59,586 nt of DNA from Pseudomonadota bacterium (GTDB lineage Bacteria; Pseudomonadota; Gammaproteobacteria; Steroidobacterales; Steroidobacteraceae). The position numbers and the translations under genes are program-made. This document shows, in pieces, positions 6,583-14,191 of this stretch (positions are counted from its first letter, which is position 1; each line of letters starts with the position of its first letter). The notes beneath the pieces were generated by a model. The model saw only the letters and a list, made by a program, of their open reading frames with translations, had not been told where the DNA came from and searched no databases. The stretch lies in NCBI GenBank assembly GCA_003242685.1, contig QGVD01000015.1:1-59586 (forward strand), given 5' to 3'.

Positions 6583-9018
6583 ATGCAGGATTACGAGAAG
6601 CTCGGCGTCTTCTACCTCGGGCGGGAGTACGACGCCGACAGTCATTCACTCAAGGACGCCCTGCTCCTCTACGACTCGCGCAGCCTCACCACGCATGCGG
6701 TCTGCGTGGGCATGACGGGGAGCGGGAAGACGGGGCTGTGCATCGCGCTGCTCGAGGAAGCCGCGATCGACGGTATCCCGGCGATCTGCATCGACCCGAA
6801 GGGTGACCTCGGCAATCTCCTGCTCACCTTCCCGAAGCTCGCTCCCAGCGACTTCGTGCCGTGGGTGGATCCGGGCGAAGCGCAGCGCCGGGATCTGTCG
6901 GTCGACGAGTACGCCGCACGGACCGCGGAGACCTGGCGCAACGGGCTCGCGGAGTGGGCGCAATCGCCCGATCGCATCGCGCGCTTCCGCAACAGTGTCG
7001 ATATCGCCATCTACACGCCCGGCTCGGAGGCCGGGCTGCCGCTCTCCGTGCTGCGCTCGTTCTCCGCGCCGCCGCCCGAGATGATGAACGACACCGACGC
7101 GCTGCGCGGTCGCGTCAACGCCGTCGTTTCCGGACTGCTGAATCTGCTCGGGCGTGACGCGGATCCGGTCAACAGCCGCGAGCACGTTCTGCTGTCGAAT
7201 CTCCTCGAGCGCGCGTGGCGCGACGGAATCAGCCTCGACGTCGCGAGCGTGATCGCTGCCGTGCAGCGGCCGCCTTTCGACAGGGTGGGCGCGTTCGACC
7301 TCGAGACCTACTTCCCGGCGCGCGAACGGCTCGAGCTGGCGATGGCCATCAACAATCTGCTCGCGTCGCCGGGCTTCTCGGCGTGGACGACGGGAGAGCC
7401 GCTCGACGTGCAGCGGCTGCTGTTCACCGCGAAGGGCAAGCCGCGCATCTCGATCATCTCGGTAGCGCATCTCTCCGACTCCGAGCGGATGTTCATCGTC
7501 ACGCTCGTGCTCAACGAAGTGATCGCGTGGATGCGCACTCAGTCCGGCACGGGCTCGCTGCGGGCGATCCTCTACATGGACGAGATCTTCGGCTACTTCC
7601 CGCCGACGGCGAATCCGCCGTCGAAGCAGCCGATGCTCCAGCTCCTCAAGCAGGGACGCGCGTTCGGCCTCGGCTGCGTGCTCGCCACGCAGAACCCGGC
7701 GGATCTCGACTACAAGGGCCTGGCGAACGCCGGCACGTGGTTCATCGGCCGGCTTCAGACCGAGCGCGACAAGATGCGCGTGATCGAAGGGCTGCAGAGC
7801 GCGCTCGGCGATGCGCTGGGGCAGGAACGCGGCGCGCTCGACCGCATGCTCTCGAACCTCCCGCAGCGCGTGTTCCTGATGCGCAACGTGCACGAGAAGG
7901 GTCCGGTGCTCTTCAAGACGCGCTGGACGCTTTCGTATCTGCGCGGACCGCTCACGGGCATGGAGATCTCGCGGCTCATGGGTCCGCACAAGTCGGAAGC
8001 GCGCCGCGGAGCGCAGGCGCCGTCCGCGACGCAGCTCGCGGCCGGCGAGAACGCGTTCCCGCGGCCGACGCTGCCTCCCGACGTGCCCGAGTACTTCATG
8101 CCCCGCGTCGCGACGGCCGAGGCCATCACCTACCGCCCGATGATCATGGGCACCGCGAAACTGCACTTCGTGGACGCGAAGCTCGGGCTCGACGAGTGGT
8201 GCGCGAGGGCCTATCTCGCACCGCTCTCCGAAGACGGTGAGCGCGTGCTGTGGAACGAAGCCCGGGTCATACCCGAGCTGCCCGCGCGCCTCGAGAGCGA
8301 GCCCGCGGCGCAGGCCAGCTTCGCGCCGCTGCCCGCGACGGCACTGCGCTCCGCAGCCTACCGCGCGTGGGGCCGCTCGCTCGCCGCACACCTCTACGAG
8401 ACCGCGCGTCTCGAGGTGCTCGTCTGCGATACGCTCGACATGAGCTCGGAGCCGGGCGAGAGTGAGCGCGACTTCCGTGCCCGGCTCGCGCTGCGCGTGC
8501 GCGAGAAGCGCGACGCCGAAGTCGAGGCGCTGCGGCGCAAGTACGCGCCGCGCTTTGCCTCGCTCGAGGAGCGCGAACGGCGCGCAGCGGAGCGCGCCGC
8601 GCGCGAGCGTTCGCAGCTCTCGCATCAGAAGATGCAGACGGCTCTCTCGGTCGGCGCGTCGATCCTCGGCGCTCTGCTCGGCAGGCGCCGACTGTCGGCC
8701 ACGACCGTTCAGCGTGCGGCCACCGCCGCACGCGCCGCGGGACGCATCGGCCGCGAGAGCGAAGACGTCGAGCGCGCGGACGAGAATCTGGAAGCCGTGC
8801 AGAAGAAGCGCGCCGAGCTTCAGCAGCAGTTCGAGGCGGACTGTGCCGCCATCGAGCGCGTGCTCGATGCCGCGAACGTCGAGCTGCGGCGCGTGCGCGT
8901 GAGCCCGCGCAAGTCGGACATCACCGTCGAGGAAGTAGCCCTCGTATGGACGCCTTGGCGGCGAGGCGCGGACGGCTTACCCTCGCCCGCTTTCCAAGTC
9001 GGAGCGCCTGGAACATGA
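6583..9018 (+). CDS. HerA-like/DUF853 P-loop ATPase
   Basis: A HerA/FtsK-superfamily ATPase of 811 residues. Walker A is GMTGSGKTG near residue 45, and Walker B is AILYMDEIFGY near residue 330. A sensor-like VLATQNPADLDYK follows, as in bacterial HerA-like and DUF853 ATPases linked to DNA or secretion motors. The C-terminal ~200 residues are charged with coiled-coil potential and a short hydrophobic stretch (VGASILGALLG). I chose ATG 6583 (MQDYEKLGVFYLG), where conserved-looking sequence begins; ATG 6547 would add 12 atypical residues. It overlaps the next gene by 4 bp. No nuclease partner (NurA-like) is nearby, so a role in DNA end processing is not supported. Confidence 0.85.
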   Translation: MQDYEKLGVFYLGREYDADSHSLKDALLLYDSRSLTTHAVCVGMTGSGKTGLCIALLEEAAIDGIPAICIDPKGDLGNLLLTFPKLAPSDFVPWVDPGEAQRRDLSVDEYAARTAETWRNGLAEWAQSPDRIARFRNSVDIAIYTPGSEAGLPLSVLRSFSAPPPEMMNDTDALRGRVNAVVSGLLNLLGRDADPVNSREHVLLSNLLERAWRDGISLDVASVIAAVQRPPFDRVGAFDLETYFPARERLELAMAINNLLASPGFSAWTTGEPLDVQRLLFTAKGKPRISIISVAHLSDSERMFIVTLVLNEVIAWMRTQSGTGSLRAILYMDEIFGYFPPTANPPSKQPMLQLLKQGRAFGLGCVLATQNPADLDYKGLANAGTWFIGRLQTERDKMRVIEGLQSALGDALGQERGALDRMLSNLPQRVFLMRNVHEKGPVLFKTRWTLSYLRGPLTGMEISRLMGPHKSEARRGAQAPSATQLAAGENAFPRPTLPPDVPEYFMPRVATAEAITYRPMIMGTAKLHFVDAKLGLDEWCARAYLAPLSEDGERVLWNEARVIPELPARLESEPAAQASFAPLPATALRSAAYRAWGRSLAAHLYETARLEVLVCDTLDMSSEPGESERDFRARLALRVREKRDAEVEALRRKYAPRFASLEERERRAAERAARERSQLSHQKMQTALSVGASILGALLGRRRLSATTVQRAATAARAAGRIGRESEDVERADENLEAVQKKRAELQQQFEADCAAIERVLDAANVELRRVRVSPRKSDITVEEVALVWTPWRRGADGLPSPAFQVGAPGT

Positions 9019-9395
9019 AAGAGCTGATCGATGCGCTCGTGCGCGAGCTCCGGATCGACGAGAACCAGGCACGCGGCGGCGCGGGCCTGCTGTTCCGCGC
9101 GGCCTGCGACAAGCTCGGCGCCGGAGAGTTCGCGAAGCTCCTGGGCGGCCTGCCGGGTCTCGACGATCTCATGCGGCAGGCTCCCGAGAGCGGCGCGGGC
9201 CGGCTCTTCGGCGGTCTCGCCTCTGCGCTCGGTGCCGGCAACGCAGCGATACTCGCCGAAGTGCTGGCCGGCTTCGGCAAGCTCGGCCTGTCGCAGGACC
9301 AGGCGAAGCGCTTCGTTCCGGTGATCCTTTCCTTCCTGCGCGAACGACTCGGGCCGGAAGTCGTCGCAACTCTCGAGTCCGCATTGCGTCGTTGA
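9015..9395 (+). CDS. DUF2780 family protein
   Basis: A 126-residue Gly/Ala/Leu-rich protein starting MKELIDALVRELRID. It contains the repeated short helices typical of DUF2780 (GGAGLLFRAACDKLG, LGGLPGLDDLMRQAP, FVPVILSFLRERLG). The ATG overlaps the ATPase stop (ATGA), and its own stop is overlapped by a TTG of the following gene, so three genes appear translationally coupled. No signal peptide is apparent, although some family members are exported. Function unknown. Confidence 0.8.
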   Translation: MKELIDALVRELRIDENQARGGAGLLFRAACDKLGAGEFAKLLGGLPGLDDLMRQAPESGAGRLFGGLASALGAGNAAILAEVLAGFGKLGLSQDQAKRFVPVILSFLRERLGPEVVATLESALRR

Positions 9396-9397
9396 AC

Positions 9398-10741
9398 ATG
9401 CATCGTCTCTTCCGTCTTCTTCCGCGTCTTCGCTCGACCCGTGTCCGTCATTCCAACACCTGGCTCGCCGTGCTCCTCGCCTGCGCCCTGAGCGCGTGCA
9501 CGGGCGATGCCGCGCCATCCGGCGACGGTTCGTCCGCTGCGGAAGGAGAGCTGCGCGTCGGCACGTATCGCGCCACGCTCGCTCTGCCAGGAGGCGAGCT
9601 GCCCTTCGGGCTCGAGATCGCGCGGGAGGGCGGGCAGTACGTGGCCTATCTCGTGAACGGCTCCGAGCGCGTGCGGGTGCCGGAGGTCACCGTCGCGGAC
9701 GGGCGCATCGAGATGATCATGCCCGGCCTGCGCAACACGCTCAGCGCACGCATCACGCGCACGGGACTCGAGGGCGAGGTGGTGCTGGTCAAGCTCAACG
9801 AGAAGAACCAGCACATTCCCTTCGCGGCCGAATACGGCGCGACCCATCGCTTCATCGCGCAGCCGGAAGGCGAAAGTGCCGATCTCTCCGGGCGCTGGTC
9901 CGTGACGTTCACGGAGGAATCGGGGAAGCAGTATCAGGCGGTAGGCGAGTTCACACAGCGCGGCCACGAGCTCACCGGCACCTTCCTCACGCCGACCGGC
10001 GATCACCGCTTCCTCGCGGGCGATGTGGAAGGCGATGAGTTCGCGCTCTCGACCTTCGACGGTGCGCGCGCCTTCCTGTACCGCGGCCGGATCAACCGCC
10101 GCGGCGAGATGGAGGGCACGTACTGGTCGGGACTCGCATGGCAGGAGAGGTTCGTCGGACGGCGCGACGACTCGGCCACGCTCGCCCAGACCGAGACGAC
10201 GGCGCTGCGCGACGGCGCCGACTCGCTCGACTTCACCTTCCCCGATCTCGACGGGAATCCGGTTTCGCTCAGCGACCCCCGCTTCGCGAGCAAGGTGATC
10301 GTGATCACGCTCGCGGGGAGCTGGTGTCCGAACTGCCACGACGAGGCCGCGTTCCTCGCGCCCTACTATCTGCGCAATCGCGATCGGGGCCTCGAGGTGA
10401 TCTCGCTCATGTTCGAGCACTTCGGCGACTTCGATCAGGCCGTCGCCGCCACCCGGCGCTTCCGTGAGCGCTACGACATCCGGTACACCACGCTCATCGC
10501 AGGAGTCTCGGACAAGGAGCAGGCGGCGCAGAAGCTGCCGCAGCTCAACGGGATCTACGCCTTCCCCACGACGCTGTTCCTCGACCGCCAGGGCCGCGTA
10601 CGCAAGATCCACACGGGTTTCGCCGGCCCTGCGACGGGCGAGCACTATCAGCGGCTGATCGAGGAGTTCGACTCGACCATCGAGCAGCTCCTCGCCGAGA
10701 CCGGCGAAAGCGTCGCCGAGCACCGGCCCGACGGCGCGTGA
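9398..10741 (+). CDS. TlpA-like thioredoxin-fold lipoprotein
   Basis: An exported lipoprotein of 447 residues. A basic n-region is followed by a hydrophobic stretch and the lipobox LSAC (Cys34 counted from ATG 9398). Residues ~45-270 form a beta-rich domain with repeated T-G-E/G-T-Y segments. The C-terminal third is a TlpA/ResA-type thioredoxin domain with active site WCPNC, the cis-Pro loop AFPTTLFLD and a DFTFPDLDGNPVSL lead-in. It probably reduces or isomerises periplasmic disulfides, or acts as a peroxiredoxin-like enzyme. A TTG at 9392 overlapping the upstream stop is an alternative start. Confidence 0.85.
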   Translation: MHRLFRLLPRLRSTRVRHSNTWLAVLLACALSACTGDAAPSGDGSSAAEGELRVGTYRATLALPGGELPFGLEIAREGGQYVAYLVNGSERVRVPEVTVADGRIEMIMPGLRNTLSARITRTGLEGEVVLVKLNEKNQHIPFAAEYGATHRFIAQPEGESADLSGRWSVTFTEESGKQYQAVGEFTQRGHELTGTFLTPTGDHRFLAGDVEGDEFALSTFDGARAFLYRGRINRRGEMEGTYWSGLAWQERFVGRRDDSATLAQTETTALRDGADSLDFTFPDLDGNPVSLSDPRFASKVIVITLAGSWCPNCHDEAAFLAPYYLRNRDRGLEVISLMFEHFGDFDQAVAATRRFRERYDIRYTTLIAGVSDKEQAAQKLPQLNGIYAFPTTLFLDRQGRVRKIHTGFAGPATGEHYQRLIEEFDSTIEQLLAETGESVAEHRPDGA

Positions 10742-10763
10742 GGGTCCGCGCAGGAATCAGCGA

Positions 10764-10795
10764 GCGGAAACCGTGAGTCCCGCTCCGGTTTCCGC
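10764..10795 (+). promoter_or_regulatory. 9-bp inverted repeat in the yajQ 5' leader
   Basis: GCGGAAACC and GGTTTCCGC form a perfect 9-bp stem with a 14-base loop, ending just before the GGAGGAG ribosome site of yajQ. There is no T-tract, so it is not a Rho-independent terminator for the upstream operon on either strand. It could be an mRNA leader hairpin or an operator. Confidence 0.45.
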
Positions 10796-10807
10796 CGGAG
10801 GAGCACG

Positions 10808-11290
10808 ATGCCATCGTTCGATGTCGTCTCCGAGCTCGACGCTCACGAGATCACCAATGCGGTCGATCAGGCGAACCGCGAGCTGGCCCAGCGCTTCGAC
10901 TTCAAGGACACGGGCGCGCGCTTCGAGCTCGAGGACTTCGTCGTGACGCTCCACGCGCAGGTGGAGTTCCAGCTCAGGCAGATGCTCGAGATTCTCAAGA
11001 TGCGGCTCTCCAAGCGCGGCGTCGACGTCGCATGCATGGAGGTGAAGGAGCCGCAGACGTCGCTCTCGGCCGCGCGGCAGCAGGTCGTCCTGCGTCACGG
11101 AATCGACGCGGAGACGGGACGGAGGATCACGCGCATCATCAAGGACTCGAAGCTCAAGATCCAGGCGAGCATCCAGGGCGACAAGGTGCGCGTCACGGGC
11201 AAGCAGCGCGACGACCTGCAGGCCGCCATTCAGTTGCTGCGCAGGTCGGATCTCGGCGTCCCGCTGCAGTTCAAGAACTTCCGCGACTGA
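10808..11290 (+). CDS. yajQ: YajQ family nucleotide/c-di-GMP-binding protein
   Basis: A 160-residue protein, the standard YajQ length, with the family start MPSFDVVSELD and end FKNFRD. Two RNP-like halves are recognisable (RFDFKDTGARFELED and KDSKLKIQASIQGDKVRVTGK). The family has been reported to bind c-di-GMP in Xanthomonas and Pseudomonas and to act with a LysR-type partner. A strong GGAGGAG ribosome site lies 4-5 bp before the ATG. The window also encodes a diguanylate cyclase (48812-50065), but no link can be shown. Confidence 0.96.
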   Translation: MPSFDVVSELDAHEITNAVDQANRELAQRFDFKDTGARFELEDFVVTLHAQVEFQLRQMLEILKMRLSKRGVDVACMEVKEPQTSLSAARQQVVLRHGIDAETGRRITRIIKDSKLKIQASIQGDKVRVTGKQRDDLQAAIQLLRRSDLGVPLQFKNFRD

Positions 11291-11326
11291 AGTTTCTCAG
11301 CCGGCGCGCGGGACCGTTCGCGCTCT

Positions 11327-11968
11327 TCATGGATTCGGCCGGCTGTTCTCCATCAGCGCTGCGGCTTCGTCGGGCGCGGCGACCGTCACGCCGAGGTCCC
11401 GCAGCAGTCCGTCCTCGAGTCCGTAGATCCAGCCGTGAACGCTGAGCGGCTGACCCCGCGCCCATGCATCGCGCACGATCGTCGTCGCGCAGACGTTGAT
11501 GACCTGCGAGATCACGTTGAGCTCGCACAGACGGTCCGAGCGTGCGGCCGGGTCCTCGATGCGTGCGAGCTCCGCCTCGTGCCTGTGCCTGACGTCCTGC
11601 ACGTGCCGCAGCCAGTTGTCCGCGAGTCCGATCCTTTCGCCGCGCAACACGGCGCCCACGCCGCTGCAGCCGTAGTGACCGCACACTATGACGTGCTTCA
11701 CGTGCAGCACGTCGATCGCGAACTGCAGGACCGAAAGGCAGTTGAAGTCGGTGTGCGCGACGACGTTGGCGACGTTGCGGTGAACGAAGAGCTCGCCCGG
11801 CAGGAGACCGACGATCTCGTTCGCGGGCACACGGCTGTCCGCGCAGCCGATCCACAGATACTGGGGCGACTGCTGGCGCGCGAGTCGGCTGAAGAACGCC
11901 GGATCCCCCTTGCGGATTCGCTCCGACCAGGCCCGGTTGTTGGCGAAGAGGTGCTCGAGGATGCGCAT
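11327..11968 (-). CDS. can: beta-class carbonic anhydrase
   Basis: Zinc enzyme interconverting CO2 and bicarbonate in the cytosol. The 213-residue protein has all zinc ligands and the catalytic dyad: Cys42, Asp44 and Arg46 in GCADSR, and His98 and Cys101 in CGHYGCSG. This is the Can/CynT arrangement. ATG 11968 gives the conserved N-terminus MRILEHLFANNRAW. It lies 11 bp downstream of the BtuF-like gene and is probably co-transcribed with it. Confidence 0.96.
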   Translation of the reverse strand: MRILEHLFANNRAWSERIRKGDPAFFSRLARQQSPQYLWIGCADSRVPANEIVGLLPGELFVHRNVANVVAHTDFNCLSVLQFAIDVLHVKHVIVCGHYGCSGVGAVLRGERIGLADNWLRHVQDVRHRHEAELARIEDPAARSDRLCELNVISQVINVCATTIVRDAWARGQPLSVHGWIYGLEDGLLRDLGVTVAAPDEAAALMENSRPNP

Positions 11969-11979
11969 GGCAGAGAGTC

Positions 11980-12894
11980 TCAGGGCGCTTTCGCAGGCGT
12001 GCGGTGTGAATCGATCAGCGCGCAGAGCGCTTCGGTCGCCTCGACCGCGCTCGGCCCGAGGCGACTCAGGCGCCGGTCCGTGAACTCGAGGAGCCTTCCC
12101 GTGCGAACGGCGCGCAGCTTCCCGAAGCGCCGCCACTCCGCGAGCCATTCGCGCGCGGCTTCGGGCGCTCCGATCGCGATGATCATGTCCGGATCGCGCG
12201 CGATCACCGCTTCGATCTGCACGGCAGGCCCCGGCTCGCGCAGATCGCCGAAGACATTGCGCGCACCGCACAGGCGCAGCGCGTCGCTCATGAGGTGGCG
12301 GCCGCCCACGGTGTAGAGCGGTCGGTTCCACACCTGAAGCAGCACGCTCGGCCGCTCGGCGCTGCCGTGCCGGTTCTCGAGACGCTCGAGGCGCGCCTCG
12401 ATCTCGCGGGCCGCGGCTTCGGCGACGTCCTGCGTGCCGGCGAGCCGTCCGAGGCGCCGCAGAGAGTCGGGAAGCGCCTCGAGGGTGTCGACCTGATTGC
12501 GATAGATCGGAATGCCGAGCCGCTCGAGTTGCGCGGTCTGGGCGGGATTGTTGCCGCCGGGCCAGACGACGGCGAGATCCGGGCGCAGCGCGACGACGCG
12601 CTCGACGTCGATCGCACCCGCACCGCCGATGCGCGGGATGTGGCGCGCGGCGGGCGGCTCGTCGGAGTGCTCGACCGTGGCGACGATCCGATCACCGGCG
12701 CCGGCGGCAAAGAGCATCTCCGTCGCCCCCGGGGCGAGGCTCACGATGCGCTCCGGCGGCCGCGCGAGCTCGAGGCTGCGGCCCGTATCGTCGTAGATGG
12801 CGTCCGCGGCGCACGGTGCGGCGGCGCCGAGGTACAGGATCAGCAGCGCCGCGGCGCTCTGCAGGATGCCGCCCAGTCGGTGAATCGCGATCAG
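11980..12894 (-). CDS. BtuF-like periplasmic cobalamin/metal-complex receptor, non-canonical start
   Basis: A helical-backbone metal receptor fold: PPERIVSLAPGATEMLFAAG at the mature N-terminus, then PRIGGAGAIDVERVVALRPDLAVVWPGG. The C-terminal lobe carries DPDMIIAIGAPEA. This family binds vitamin B12 or iron-siderophore in the periplasm and hands it to an ABC importer, of which none is visible here. Reading back in frame from the conserved core gives a convincing signal peptide (ILQSAAALLILYLGAAA, then PCAADA), but no ATG, GTG or TTG lies in frame before it. A CTG at 12894 sits 9 nt after an AGGGGA ribosome site and is my best start; the internal GTG at 12744 would delete the signal peptide. 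Product ~304 residues. Confidence 0.75.
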   Translation of the reverse strand: MIAIHRLGGILQSAAALLILYLGAAAPCAADAIYDDTGRSLELARPPERIVSLAPGATEMLFAAGAGDRIVATVEHSDEPPAARHIPRIGGAGAIDVERVVALRPDLAVVWPGGNNPAQTAQLERLGIPIYRNQVDTLEALPDSLRRLGRLAGTQDVAEAAAREIEARLERLENRHGSAERPSVLLQVWNRPLYTVGGRHLMSDALRLCGARNVFGDLREPGPAVQIEAVIARDPDMIIAIGAPEAAREWLAEWRRFGKLRAVRTGRLLEFTDRRLSRLGPSAVEATEALCALIDSHRTPAKAP

Positions 12895-12925
12895 AGCGTC
12901 AGTTCCCCTTGTGCTCGCACCGCTC

Positions 12926-13381
12926 TTACTTGAGCGAGCCCGGACGGCGCAGCATCTTGCGGATCTCCGCCAGGTGCATCTCCTCCGCGGCGATCTGCGC
13001 GCGCGCGTACTCCTCGAGCATGATGCTCCAGCCCGTCACCTGGTTGAGCAGATCCCGGTACGCCGCGAGCCCTTCCTCTTCGTGCTGGAGCGACTCCTGC
13101 AGGATCTCGTCGATGTTGTGCTTGTGGGTCTCGAGCAGCGCGCCGATCTTGAGACTCGGATGACCGCCGAGGCTCGTGATGTGCTCGCCCGCGAGCGCCG
13201 CGTGTGCCTGCGACTCGTCGGCCTGCGAGCGCAGCCAGCTCACGATCGGTATGCGGTTGTGCCCGAAGATCATGAAGCTGTAGTGCATGTAGCGCACCAC
13301 GCCGGCGAGCTCGAGCTCGAGGATGCGGTTGAGCGTCTGGATGACCGCTTCGGTCTTCTGATCGTTCGCCGCGGTGCTCAT
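12926..13381 (-). CDS. bacterioferritin/ferritin-like di-iron protein
   Basis: A 151-residue four-helix-bundle protein. Likely iron ligands appear in each helix: ELELAGVVRYMHY, DESQAHAALAGEH, HEEEGLAAYRDLL and AAEEMHLAEIRKML. This matches bacterioferritin-type ferroxidase sites. The Met that binds heme in E. coli Bfr, just after the second-helix Glu, is replaced by Ser, so heme binding is doubtful. ATG 13381 follows AGGAG at good spacing; upstream in-frame codons are not conserved-looking. It likely stores or detoxifies iron. Confidence 0.85.
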   Translation of the reverse strand: MSTAANDQKTEAVIQTLNRILELELAGVVRYMHYSFMIFGHNRIPIVSWLRSQADESQAHAALAGEHITSLGGHPSLKIGALLETHKHNIDEILQESLQHEEEGLAAYRDLLNQVTGWSIMLEEYARAQIAAEEMHLAEIRKMLRRPGSLK

Positions 13382-13474
13382 GGGCGTGCTCCTGCCTGAG
13401 GTCGAGGAAGGGGACGGCAGTGTACGCGGCACGCCTGCCGCGTCCAGCCCACGGTCCGTGGCCGCGCGGTACTG

Positions 13475-13507
13475 GACATCTGTCTAGTCATTGACACTGT
13501 GTCAATG
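13475..13507. promoter_or_regulatory. TetR-type operator overlapping the efflux promoter
   Basis: A perfect 19-bp palindrome, CATTGACAC-T-GTGTCAATG, lies at 13489-13507. A second, shorter dyad GACATCTGTC lies 18 bp upstream (13475-13484), and both share GACA...TGTC. The palindrome contains TTGACA, a consensus -35, with CATGCT 17 bp downstream as a weak -10. A bound repressor would therefore block transcription of the TetR-efflux operon. Confidence 0.8.
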
Positions 13508-13525
13508 AAGCGGCATGCTGCGCGC

Positions 13526-14191
13526 ATGAGCTACATCGCCGAACGCCGTCTGGAAGAGAAGGAGCGGCGCCGGGCGCAGATTCTCGACGCCGCGGAGGCC
13601 GTGGCCGCGAAGGCGGGCTGGGACGCCGTGACCATGGATCAGGTCGCCCGCAAGGCCCGGCTGTCCCGCGCGCTGCTCTACGTCTACTTCAAGGACAAGA
13701 CCGATCTCATGTTCGGGATCGGCGAGCGCGCGATCGAAGCGCTCGGAGAACGCTTCGCCGATGCCGTCAGGGGCCGTGAGCTGGGGCGCGACCAGCTCCA
13801 GGCAATGGGCCGCGCGTACGTGAGCTTCGCGCGGGAAATGCCCGTGTACTTTGAGATCGTCGCGCGCTGCGAGCTGCACTCGGCGAGCCAGCACGAGCTG
13901 CAGGGCAACGAGGGAGCCTGTGCGCAGGCGGGCGAGCGGCTGCAGCAGCTCATGGTGGAAACCATCCAGCGCGGAATCGCGGACGGCTCGCTGCGCCCCG
14001 ACCTCGGTCAGCCGGAAGTCGTCGCGATCGCGCTGTGGGCCTTCATGCACGGCGTCGTTCAGCTCATGACGACGAAGGCGAACTTCCTGGCCCTGCGTGG
14101 CGTGACGGCGGAACAGCTCGTCGACGCGGCCATCGAGATCGCCACGCGCGGCATCGGCAGTAGTGAACCTTCCGGACGGCGGCGCGCATGA
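13526..14191 (+). CDS. TetR family repressor of the efflux operon
   Basis: A 221-residue regulator. The N-terminal helix-turn-helix reads RRRAQILDAAEAVAAKAG, then TMDQVARKARLSRALLYVYF, followed by a ligand-binding helical domain. I chose ATG 13526 (MSYIAERRLEEKE) because the earlier ATG 13505 and GTG 13499 lie inside the operator palindrome. The predicted transcript would start almost at this ATG. The gene overlaps the TolC-like gene by 4 bp, so repressor and pump are one autoregulated unit. The inducer is unknown. Confidence 0.9.
   Translation: MSYIAERRLEEKERRRAQILDAAEAVAAKAGWDAVTMDQVARKARLSRALLYVYFKDKTDLMFGIGERAIEALGERFADAVRGRELGRDQLQAMGRAYVSFAREMPVYFEIVARCELHSASQHELQGNEGACAQAGERLQQLMVETIQRGIADGSLRPDLGQPEVVAIALWAFMHGVVQLMTTKANFLALRGVTAEQLVDAAIEIATRGIGSSEPSGRRRA

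Noticed and set aside
6646..8625. 659-residue minus-strand ORF opposite the HerA-like ATPase
   Set aside because: Shadow; the plus strand carries Walker A and B and is continuous over the region.
8921..10723. 600-residue minus-strand ORF opposite the DUF2780 and lipoprotein genes
   Set aside because: Shadow of two coupled plus-strand genes with signal and active-site motifs.
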